Positions 23,120 through 34,300 of a DNA stretch of 64,000 bases are shown here, one piece after another. A program made the position numbers and the translations under genes. The stretch is from the NCBI GenBank assembly GCA_010093705.1, contig MU006115.1, positions 83,083 to 147,082 on the forward strand. The letters run 5' to 3'. The first letter of the stretch is position 1. Every line of letters starts with the position of its first letter. The stretch is from Patellaria atrata CBS 101060 (Eukaryota; Ascomycota; Dothideomycetes; Patellariales; Patellariaceae). The notes under the pieces were generated by a model. That model searched no databases. It was not told the DNA's origin and saw nothing but the letters and a program-made list of their open reading frames with translations.

Positions 23120-26100
23120 TTAGTACTGGAATTGAAGCTCGTCCTGTGGTGTCTCGCTAGCGTTGCTCACGAAGTCGTCATGATCATGAGCATCAGCATC
23201 TTCCATATCGACATCGTCGAGTTGATCCGACTGCGGTTCCTCTCCGTTTACGCTCTCTGTGGGTGTCTCTGCGCCTTGGTATGCGGAACTAGACGCAGCT
23301 GCAGAGATATGTTCACCACCATGCATGTGGGACGAATCATCCCCGTTAGCCTCAGATGCAGATGACTGACCATCGACGTGGGAAGGATAAACTTCGTCCT
23401 CGGAAACTTCCGCATGTGGCTCTGGTGTACTATATAATAAGGTATTTCCGCTAGTATTAGCATGCTCTACACCAGCAGTAACGTCAACGTCCTCTTCATC
23501 TTTAGGCTCAACCGTTGCGCCAGGAGTAGCGCCTGTACCAGGATGAGGAACAGCTACTTCGTACACACCATTAGTGTTATCCTCAGTATCATCTTCCATA
23601 GGATCTTCTGCAGCAGCGGTTTCTTGTTCCTCTTCCTCAGGATCCGGCTCTCCAGCAAGGAGTCGTCTAAAACTCTCGTTTCCTCGTTGGATCACTTTAC
23701 CCACGTCGGCACGCAGGTTACGTTCCCATTTAGGCATTTCCTCGCCTTCAGGTAGGTGAGCGCCACCGATTACTTGTAAGTAATCCCGCCTCATGTCCAT
23801 AAAGACCCTGTCAGCACTATTCGCCAAATGTTCCTCTACTGTACGGCACATTTGCACGAGCTCCTTCCTAACTCCATCCACGGCAGCTCTAAACATTTGG
23901 TGTCGATAATGACCAACATGGTTTATCATATGTTCTTTCATACGTTTGAAACAACCGGTGCCTATAAAGTTCATTAGCACCATTTCAAGAGATTGATGGG
24001 TGATGTACTCACCGGATTCAGCGGAGCAGTACAAATAAGCCGGTTCCATGGCAGCTGTGACTATAGGGACGAACAAACGATTAGCTTCTCGCTGGATCGC
24101 CGAGATCGTCTCCAATGCTTGCGCGGAGATTTCTTGAAACGTTTGGCCATACGCTGAAAGCTGGCGCTCTAGCATGATGAGGCCGGCATGACTTGTACCA
24201 CGTTGGAGAGCCCGAGACGCAATGTGTTTGTGAAAAGAAGACAGCAATGCATTTGAATTCTTCACATAGCATTGTAGAACATTAGGCATACGCCTCTGGA
24301 ATGCCTTTTCCCAACCATTTGCGAGATGTTTGGTGATAGGATCTGCCCTGTTTCATTGTTAGTACGTCCGCGATCAAGTTACTAGGAGTACGGATAACTC
24401 ACAGGTCAAGGTTGAAATCGCGAGGACCAGCTGCTCCAGCGAATACACCATTGCGGCGCACAGTTGCTTTGTATGTTGCCCACAAAAGACCGCCTTCATT
24501 TCTATGAGCTCCCCATTTAGCAGCTGTAGCCTGAGCTAGCTCCTCAGCCTTGGTAACAGAAGGCTTATACTTGTCGAATATGTTTTCTGCAAGAGTATCC
24601 TTTACGTCGCTCATACAATCCTCTACTGCCGATTCTAGACCCTGTCCACGACACAAAGTTAGACTGACCATCTGTATAAATGGTTGATGGAGTCACCTTA
24701 ACGAACCTTTTCCAGATCCTTCAGTCGCTTCTGTAAAAAGGCTTGTTCTGATTGCCGCTGATCAGCACTCAGCTTAAGGCCAGTACCATCATTCTTCGAC
24801 CAAAGGATCAAAGAATTGACCAGTTGACTAAGACTGTTCAGGAATTTACGACAATTTGCAGCTCTACCTGCCTCAGTGAGCTTCTTGCAATGCTGCTGAA
24901 GTTGGGGAATCTATTTGAGTTAGGTATAGCTCTATCATGGTAGAATAATCTAGGTTTTGTGAACACACTCACCTCAGTCGCTTCCTTCGTCTTGAAGCCA
25001 AGAACACCGCTGTCTTTTGTCAAGCGCCCACATAGCTTTTGATAGGCCTTGCTGCTAACACAAAAGACTGGTAAAGACCGTGCTACCTCTTCATAATCAC
25101 GCACATCTTCATCGGGATTGAAATTCTCGTCGTCATCTTCTTCCTCCGCTTTATCTAACTCCCGAATTCCAGCGGCGAAATCTTTCTGAATAGCTGTCCG
25201 CGAGTACGTATTTCGGCCAGCTATACATATTGCGCTCATTCCGGATTTGATGTCGGCGATCTGCGTGTCTAGTTGTTTCATGGCGATTTTGGCCTCTTTA
25301 ATCCTATCATCATAGACGTTCTTTTCTCGACGTGCCAACTTTTTATTAGCTTTAACTTCTTCAAGTTTCTTATCGATATCAACCTCAGTGAGAGGGTTAA
25401 CCCGCTCCTGTTCGATTTCTTCGTCCTCGTCTTCGTTGGCTGATTCGTTGGCTTCTTCATCGCTCCCAGAGTCAATCATGCTCACTTGACTATCATACGT
25501 AGGTTTCTTTCGTTTACCACCGTTTCCAGAACGTCTCCTCTTCTTAGTCTTCTCGACTGGCGCATAAACGACATTACCAGCGGCTAGGTCTGAGCGTAGA
25601 TCCTCCCAAATATCTTGTAGGCGATCACACTCATCAAAGGCGTCCTTGTACACCAGCATCTCTTGAACGAGAGCTTCCATGCGGTCTTTGCTCTCTTGCT
25701 TCTCGCGTTGAATCCGTTCAATGTCAGCTTGAAAAGCCGAGATCCTTTCATCGATATCGAGGCCTTCAGCTGCTTCCGTAATTGAAATATCATCTGTCTT
25801 TGAGCAGATGAAAGTAACCGCCGAGTACGTCCCGTCGAATTTGAGTTGTCGTTTGAACGTGTCACCAAGGAGAGTCTTCGCTGCTTTGTCGTCAACAGCT
25901 CTGTTAATGGGAGCAACTATCCACAAGCCAGTACATTGCTTCATGTAACCAGCCGCAACAGCAGCACGCGCTGCGTTCGAATCGTGAACTCCTGGGAGAT
26001 CAACCACTACAGCTCCGGTGGACAAAGCAGGGGACTTCGTGTAAATCTTCACGACCTTTATGAGTGGCCAGTACTCCATTAGCTTCAACTTGTCCTTCTC

Positions 26101-27654
26101 CTTATTTACCTTCTCTTTACTATCCACATAACGCTGTAACTTGTGGTAGAATCGAGTAGGCAATGAATCATGAAGATTGATGGTCGTGTCGAGTACGGCT
26201 CGTACAGACCTCTCCCTCATAAGAGCTTCGACGCTCGACTCGGCCAGCATATCCTTGGTCTTGTTTGGATACACAGCCTTAATCTTTGCATACGCTATCC
26301 CAGCTTCAGAATCAGGATTGGAGACCTCTTTAGAGACGCTCCCAGAGCCATCAAAGATCTCATCAAAGAGGACCTTCAGCTCTCGTCGCCAATCGTCCTC
26401 TTTAATGAACTCTATATCTGCAACATATTTTTTTCTCTCATCCTCGCTGTCATTCCATGACATCTCCGTAACAACTGCTGTACAAGCTCGCATGCAGTTA
26501 GTTGGAACGAGGCGCTCCTCGTCCAACATTGCGTTGATAACGCTGCTCTTACCCGCACCAGTGTTGCCAACCACACCAACCACAGTACGAGTCTTAACAG
26601 CCTGTTGCCTGAGCAGTTCAATGCTTTTAAGCCATTGCGCAGCGTCCGGCGCAGTCGCGTGCGCTTGTAGAGGTACTTGGAGTTTGTCCAAGAATTTGAG
26701 TGCTTTCGCGACACTAAGTTCCAGCATTTCAGGCGTCTGCTCACGTAAAACTTGTTCAAAATGTTCAGTGCTTGCCTCAGCCTGACTGTCCGCGATATTG
26801 TCTTCTTCGAAAGTCTCGTTATCTGCAAATGGATCTTTTTGTGCTGCCAGTTCTTGTCTCATGGGCCTTGATTCGCCGTCAGACTCATATTCTGGTGCTA
26901 GCGTCGGTTCAATTGAGGTTGGCACTACAGGGTGAGATGTACCTGTGGATGTAGAGTTTGCCGTATCACGCGGGTACGGCGATTCATGGAACGTGTTTGT
27001 ATGCGTAGTAGTGGGGTACAAATTCTCGTCTTGAGGTTGCGGGCGAACGCTTGGAGAAATTCCCGGTGTGCTTTGAGGATACCCTTGTGAGCCTTGCGAT
27101 ACCGGTGTAGCTGTCCCTCGGTGCAATTCAGTAGATTGTGGTTGTGTAGGATCAGGTTTGATATACGGCGCTGAAGGGGGCATAGATATGCCATTTTGTG
27201 GCAGCCTGTTAGTCACATGTGCGTTCGACAGCTGGAGCGGAGTGCGCGCCGTTTGCGCTTGGTCTGGTAGAGCCTCAGGGCTAGACGCTTCAATCGCTCT
27301 AAAGATAACAAAGTTATCATCGTAGAAGTTCAACTGTCCCATCGTTGTTTCCGTCGGTGGAACCTGTCCGTTGACTTTCAGGACGACGTCCACCCGGAAT
27401 CTCTGCCTGTAATGTTCATATATGGTTTCCACGGTAATTTTCTATCGTACTTTTGTTAGGGTTGTTTCATGAATGTGAAGTGAACAGATTCGCTTTCGAC
27501 TTACGTGGGTCCCCTTGAGCCAGAGAAAATCACTCTCCGCAGATACATCATCTGGATTCTTGTCGTGAAAGAGTACGGCTAACCAGTATCTCGATGGCTT
27601 CAAGAATTGATTCGGTCTGAGCGCCTTGGCCTTTTGATGTAGAATTGCATCCAT
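23120..27654 (-). CDS. SLIP-GC-like dynamin-superfamily nuclear GTPase with a putative ubiquitin-like N-terminus
   Basis: Large P-loop GTPase resembling animal nuclear GTPase SLIP-GC; the fungal role is unknown. Six exons on the minus strand: 27654-27505, 27441-24973, 24910-24707, 24641-24403, 24347-24013 and 23961-23120, all phase-consistent, 1412 residues. G1 is GNTGAGKSSVINAML (about residue 340), G3 is VVDLPGVHDS (about 530), G4 is SKTDD (about 595). A basic NLS-like run (KKRRRSGNGGKRKK, about 685) sits before an acidic, coiled-coil-prone region. Downstream is the conserved IPQLQQHCKKL, then FKRMKEHM. The intron at 23962-24012 is 51 bp, in frame and stop-free; removal gives ESGTGCFKRM. 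Residues 70-100 (LKVNGQVPPTETTMGQL, then a D-rich turn and FVIFRA) have the strand spacing of a ubiquitin-like domain (inference). The C-terminus is very acidic. Confidence 0.85.
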
Positions 27655-30369
27655 GTTGCTATGGGTACGTCACCCAGTGTGCGAAGAGGTAGAAGTTTAG
27701 GAGAAAAAGACTAGTCAAGGGCTTCAAGGGGTCGAATTGGTTCAAATTTGAGGTGAAGCAATGTCAAGAAATGTGCGCGGAAGAAGAGACAATCGCCATA
27801 TGCTTTTTGGGAGTTCCCCTCGGTTCTCACCGGGTTCTCAGACGTCTAGTAAAAGCATAAACGAGTAACTATCACAGAAACTGAGGTTACTAAGCGGTCA
27901 TCATCGCAAGAGATCAAGCAGAGAAAAGCTTACCTATGTCAATCGCATCTACTGAGGTAATCTAATAGACTAACTTTATATTATCGGATACTTGAACTAT
28001 TGCATTGGCCGTTGATGAGGTGTGTCGATGAAAATGCGAAAAGCGGTGTTTGGATATTGATTGGACGCGTTTCGCGAAAACTTGGCATGCATAAACGAAT
28101 TACGTAGTCGCGTGATGAACTCAGCAGTTCTATACATCTTCCAAATTGTCAAAATACATCACAGGAGATCTACTATTACCAGAAAGTAGTTTACACATCA
28201 GGACGGAATAAACCCGGTACATCCTAAATCATGGATAAGAGGATTGTTGACCATTATCACGTGACATCATCAAATTTATGCCATTTTGCACCAAAGGGCA
28301 TCAACATGAAAGATGAAAACTTTGGTATGGGAGAAAATGAAACCAATTCATCTTCAAATACAGGATGTTGTACTCTAAAAGCATTGGAAAATGGGGGATT
28401 AAGCTCCCCTCCTTGCATATCAGCATGAAGAGAAGGTGGGTATGAATCAATGTATTATCTTACCTTTCAACGAGGTGAATTCAGGGTCAATTTCTTTGCC
28501 TTAAACAATACGTGTATATTTAAAGGAAGATGGGACAGTTAATTCTCTACAGAATAGGAAATAGCAATCATATGTGCAGCAAACCATGTATTCCTTACCG
28601 ACAAGATGATTATCAACTTCTCTCTCCTCAGGACTCTATGTTGTATATTTACACATTTCATTGTTATATTAAATCCTTCTCTCTGTTCAAAGTGTGATCA
28701 GCAGTCAGGTCGTACACAATAATTGTTCTACGTTGGATTGAAGCGTGGTCGTGCTTAAGTGACGAGCTTGAGGCCAGACGAGTTTGCGGTGGGCTCAAGA
28801 GCAGAATATATGAAAAGGAGATATGAATGGTTACACTATATGTTGGTTCCTAAATGGTTCGCCGCTCTGTCAATTTAACGTGACGTTGTGTGGTCGAAAG
28901 ATCTCTGTCGTACTTGCCCATCGAAGCATTCATCCATGGGGAGGCCCATCATGCTCTTGGTACTAATTAGTATTCGCAGATCCAGAAAAGAGGAGGAACT
29001 TGAACCCACATTTGAGAGGGAGATTCCAGTCATACCGTGCAGTGACGTCGGCGGTATCTTGCTAACTTACGCTGGCCACACCCGCCCCCATTCAACCAAT
29101 ACAGCGCGCAGACGATAGTAACAATCAGTCATCTATCAAACAAAATAATTCTCAGTAGCATCGATATCCGGGTTCTCCATTCAGGTTCTCGACCAAAGGT
29201 AATAGTTATCATATTGATCATATCAACTTGATGTGGCTTTTGGCCCCTATCTTTTCCCCCTCAGGTGACCCAACACGTCACAACCCCCAAGCGGCTTCGT
29301 GCATGCAATATTGAATGCGAAGTACTGCCGCTTAAACCGATCGATCTATTGGCTCTCTGGTGGTGCGTTACCTGAGCACAATGCGTTGAGCTTTTGGAGG
29401 GTTTGGCGGGTTGGCTCGAAATGCTGGTCCCACATTATTCATGGGGATGAAGACGCGGCATCTCGTACGCTGCGTGTAAAGGAGTTCCGTTCTGCTGAGT
29501 ATTCGTGCCTCCGATTAATGACGGCTCGGGAATTGTACATAATCTGTTTCTTGCGTTCTTTGTCCATAGGAGTTTCCAGACCCCTTTAAGGAGCATTGGT
29601 GCCGGGTATGTTGTAACACTACATTCATTAATATATCGTCCAATTCAGTAGATAGCGAAATAATCCGATTAAGTGATATAATTTGAGGGATCGCTGCAAG
29701 TTTTTTAGATTGGCCACCGAACGGCCTGCATGAGACCCCTAAAACTTCTTGTGGCTGTTGTCTATCCAGCACTGCCATGCGATCCGAAGTGTTATTATTA
29801 AGCGCCATAGATTAAAACGCTAAATATAAACTGACTGATGGGACTGTGGTAGCCAGAGATGCGCAAATCGTACAGTACAGTACAAGGTATGTGATCGGAC
29901 AGCGGTGAAAATCCAGAAGGAAAGGAACCTGCATTACATGAGAATACTAGCTAATTGTGTGAGTAACCAATGCTCACAATCTTCTAGAATAGAATAAACG
30001 GCTCTAGGCCCAACACACCCACCTTAGGTGTTGGCCAGATGTGGTTATGAGTGGAGCTCCTCAGACCGAGAACAGTAAGGAAGCTATAAGATTAGCCGGC
30101 ATCGTGTTCAATAATTGGATGATAGACGATTACACATAGGGAATTAGTCTTCCCAGAAATTTGAGATAGTATTTGCGACATTGGATTAAGATTTACGTTT
30201 AGATAATATTGGGTATCAGGAAATGAAGACAAAATTTGTACAATGAAGAAGAAGATTGGGTTGACATCATGAAATCGCAAAATCATCTCACATAGCCCTA
30301 TTCATCATCGTCCATGCTCTCATTAAGTTTGCTGGCCTATTTCCAACCTGACGGGAAGAGTGGATACAC
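27655..30369. other. gene-free stretch
   Basis: Promoter of the GTPase gene at the left. The rest has only short frames (for example 28231-28428, 28888-29118, 29299-29589) without recognisable products. A CGTACAGTACAGTACAAG motif lies near 29870. Confidence 0.5.
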
Positions 30370-31305
30370 TCAGTTTCCTCTTCTAGCGACTGCCCATCTC
30401 TGCTCAAGTTCAGCAGCCCTTCTCATTGCGATCATTCTTCGTTTCTTATTCTCCTCTGCTTGGCTTTGGGCATAATCAGGTAACTCTTCGTCGTCGTCAC
30501 CGCCTGTAGACCAATCCTGCAATGTAGCGGCAAGCTGCGCATTGGTTGACTGTGGTTGCTGAGGATGAGCCTGGGTTGCTGGTCGGTACGGACGATAAAC
30601 GGTTTGTGGTGTTTGCGTACCACTGGAAGAAGGACTTCTTAGACTTGAAGGAGCCTGAGCGTGTGTTTGGGCCACGGGAGAAAGTCCTGATGTTGCTTCG
30701 ACAAAGAGGTGATACTGCGATGGGTCCGAAAATGCGCTACCGTCGGGTGATCCACTACCCACCGGTCTATATGCGGCCCACGAGCTATTGCTTTGACGTG
30801 AGTGGGTCTGGGATGCTCGAGATCTGGCATCCTGGGATGCTGTGTCATAATAAGGGGACACTGGAGACTGATATGAAGTCGAGAGATTGGGCTTAGAGAC
30901 TGAGCGGGTCATTGTTGGAGATACTGGAGAGCGATCTGGTGTTGCTGATCGCGGCGGTTCCCACGAGCTATGACTACGGTGACCGGGTCGTAGAGGTGAC
31001 GGTAGATAAAGATGTGTAGAGGATCTTCCAATTGAGATTGGTTGAGAAACAGATTGGGGAACAGAATGGAAGGTTGCTGAGTTTGGCTTCGATGACGTCG
31101 ACGAAGAATGCTGTGAACAGCGATATTTAGTTTCCTTCGCTTTAGTGGAACTTCCTTCTTCCCTTTGAATAAAGGATGAGCGAGAACGATCCCGAGTATC
31201 TTTCTTGCTCTTATGTGACGACTGAGTCTGACGTTCGTCTGGAAGCGGAGGCAAAGCTTTCCATCTTATATCACTTCCGGAGAAAGTGTTCTTGTTAGGG
31301 GCCAT
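30370..31305 (-). CDS. Ser/Pro/Gln-rich protein of unknown function
   Basis: No family recognised. One uninterrupted frame of 311 residues starting MAPNKNTFSGSDIRWKALPP. The frame stays open further upstream to 31581, but the extra part looks like leader sequence, so I chose the ATG at 31305. Most of the protein is low-complexity Ser/Pro/Thr/Gln and probably disordered, with several S-P sites (SPVSP, RSPSS) suited to proline-directed kinases. The last 60 residues differ: an acidic patch (DDDEELPDYAQ) followed by a helical, basic-charged end (KKRRMIAMRRAAELEQRW), which is the likely conserved functional part. Confidence 0.65.
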   Translation of the reverse strand: MAPNKNTFSGSDIRWKALPPLPDERQTQSSHKSKKDTRDRSRSSFIQREEGSSTKAKETKYRCSQHSSSTSSKPNSATFHSVPQSVSQPISIGRSSTHLYLPSPLRPGHRSHSSWEPPRSATPDRSPVSPTMTRSVSKPNLSTSYQSPVSPYYDTASQDARSRASQTHSRQSNSSWAAYRPVGSGSPDGSAFSDPSQYHLFVEATSGLSPVAQTHAQAPSSLRSPSSSGTQTPQTVYRPYRPATQAHPQQPQSTNAQLAATLQDWSTGGDDDEELPDYAQSQAEENKKRRMIAMRRAAELEQRWAVARRGN

Positions 31306-34300
31306 GCAAGAAATGCAGGTTGCTGAGCTAACCGTTAAGAAAAGCGTTGAAGACTGAAGTAGAAGAAGAGAGGTATAACTCAGATACAAAGGACTTATAG
31401 GAGTACCGATTGATTGGGAAGTGGCCAAATGCATGCAGGGTTTACTTCTTCTATATGTCGTGTACCGTTCTTGGACATGCATGGTGCGTACAGGTGCAGT
31501 ATGTATACAGATGGAAACGAGAATTATGAGGAGTGTGGGAACCCCGGAAAGACGTTTGTGGTTACAGTACAATGGATGCAATATGTACTCTAAACGGACT
31601 ACTAACCTCGAATTGAAGGAGCTAGGCCATCGTGGCTGCCCATAGTCTAAGGCTGAGACGGTGACAACATCGGAAATTACAGCAAGACATATTGATACCG
31701 TAATTAGAGCCCCAGGCGGTTTTACAGGTTGCCGGCCGCTGTAGAGTAAGGTAGCTTAGATACAACACCGTAAGGTAAGGTAGGCGTGCCGTATGCCTCG
31801 TTTTGACTTACTACAAGCTTTCAGTTAGATCCTGAGATCATTCACATGCTACGGTACGATTTAGGCGGGTTAGCGCTCCTTGCCGTGCCAACAGATACCC
31901 GTGCATGTAACAGAGGCTCAAGTTGGCCTCATTAAAGAGTGCTGTGCTCGCGTGAGTGTCCGTCTATCAGACACTGAATACTGCGCATCATATTGATTAC
32001 CATGTATAGTACGGTAAATCAGCTTAGAGCCATCCGTACAGCCAAAGCTTGGTGGGTTCATTCTTGCAGAAGATTGTCATTTTCGGGAACTCTTTTCTAG
32101 AAAGATTCGAGCTAATTCTTTCGAAAAAGGAATAACGAAGGGAAGTTGAGGGATTGAATCTCCCCCTAACATGGATGGTTCAGGCAGGTCTCCTCGTTTG
32201 AAGATCGGATGTCGGAGCTGGGGTTAAGGTTTGGTCCAAGGGGTCCCGTCGGCTGCGCCTCTTCTAAATAAAACTTCAAGAGAGATACCACGCCAAGATG
32301 CTGAAACTCTCCTCTGTCTCCTGTCATGCGAAGAGAAATGCTTCGGAATCAGTGTCTTTGATTGTATCATAGACTTACGTTCAGCAGAGAAGCCTCCCGA
32401 TAAGCGTGAACGTTCGGGTTTGCAAGCTGAAATGTTACAGTACGCAGCGGCAAGGTCTCATCGTACTTGCGAAGATGTGCCCGCGCCAACAACTTCGAGA
32501 AGCGCACTGGAAATATACTGAAAGCTTGAGAGCACTGCGTACTGCGTGCTGCAGGGGACCCAAAATCAAATGGTGGCTCTGGACCACTTTGCTGAAGTTG
32601 TGGAATTGAGAATGCACTGCGGGTAACACGCATCTCTTCGTCAACGGCTGTTTCGTCGCAGCCGACCTGCAGGTCCTCTAAAGCCCAATATCTTTCTGGG
32701 GCTACCCTGATATTCAATAGATTACCCTAATGGATCAAAAGAAACTGTACCACCATATGTCTCCATCGTTGGACATTATTCGGGAATCGGGACAGCTAAA
32801 TTCCTTTCGAGGTTGACATCGCCTGGTTGGGATCACAGCCTCTTTTGCTGTGTGGTCATCCCGTGTAGGATTGGAGGATCTTGAAAGAGACTCTCACGAT
32901 CCCCTCTGAAACCAAAGTACAGATACACTAGACTTCGGATGATGGACACCATAATTGTTAGGTGTGTACTAAACTCTGACCCGTACCTATGTTTTGGACA
33001 TCTTAATCACGGTTTTGGTTATTGGTAGCGATATTGACCCACTACTGTACCTCGGGCCATACCGTGCAAGTATAATGTCGTCGGGAAGGTTGCTTGGGAT
33101 ATAGAAGATCTTCTCACAGGTTTGCGATTGCCCTGCAGTCTGCACGGAGAGCGGCGAGCGGAAGACCGCAGTGTTCGGTCTGGAAATAGCTTCATACAAT
33201 AATTAATGTGCACGTTGCCACTCAGAGATGACGCCTGATACCGACGGACAGCGATCGTCCTTATTGCTAAGGTAAGGTACTTACTATAAACGGACATTTG
33301 GGAATCCAAGTTGATCGTCAGATATCGCTAGTTCTTGCTGTAGAAGTCAGTAGCAAAACCTTGTACTCCAATAGCGCGATGCAGCGATGAGAACTTGGTA
33401 TTTTGAGATGAAAAAGATGAGTTGGATAATGAATAGGGGGTGAGTTTGCTGCAAGTAAAATGTTAATTAACAGGGCTGTGCCTTTGCCAAGTTTCGTGAG
33501 GTTGTCAATTTCGACCTCAATTCTTCTCCCTAGATAGAAACACTTCCATACTTTCTTCGTATTCTCAGGAGACAAATCTTAATATCATCTAGTAATTACG
33601 TTTATTTCCTGGGTGTTAATTTTCAGAGTGCTGAATTGTTATGTGCAACCTATCATTTTATTATCGTATTTTCACCTCACCACCTCATCTCCACAGATTC
33701 ATGTCCTCTTGAATTTCGTTACATGAATTGAGCGGTTTCACAGTGTCAATTGTGCTAATTCTCGGAAATTTAGTGGTAACCCATATTTCTCAACTTCTTA
33801 TCCAAGTCTTTCCAGCCCCTGAGTCTGCAATTCATACTCTCCACGAGCAGACCGTCATAATGTCATCTCAAGTGTAGAATAACCATTAAGCAAGATGACG
33901 TCTATTCTGCATAGGTGCAGAGAGTATGCGTCGAAGGGGTCGAATTGTACATATCCAGCAATTGCCCCAAACGGGGTGAGAGAAAAAAGGGTACGCGCTT
34001 TCCTAAAGTGTGTCGGGAGACCCGCAAGTACTTCCTGACATAGGGGCCAAATATACCGCGTATATGGGTATCTAGTTAACCTGCGTACAGTATATTCCCC
34101 ACACAGGTTTTGGCGCTTCGAAGCCCAAACGATACAGATGCATATGGTGCTCCAATCGATGTCATGATCACTCAGCTCCGGCTTCACTCCATTCTAGCAA
34201 TATCTTTGGTATGCATTGCTTGAGTTGGGGTCCAGTTTATTTCCTCTAGCCGCTTGAGAAACATATTTCTTATTGATATGGATACGCGCGTTAATTCTTT

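Noticed and set aside
31306-31581. Upstream extension of the Ser/Pro-rich protein
   Set aside because: The open frame continues, but the extra part lacks the downstream composition and MAPNKNTF is a better start.
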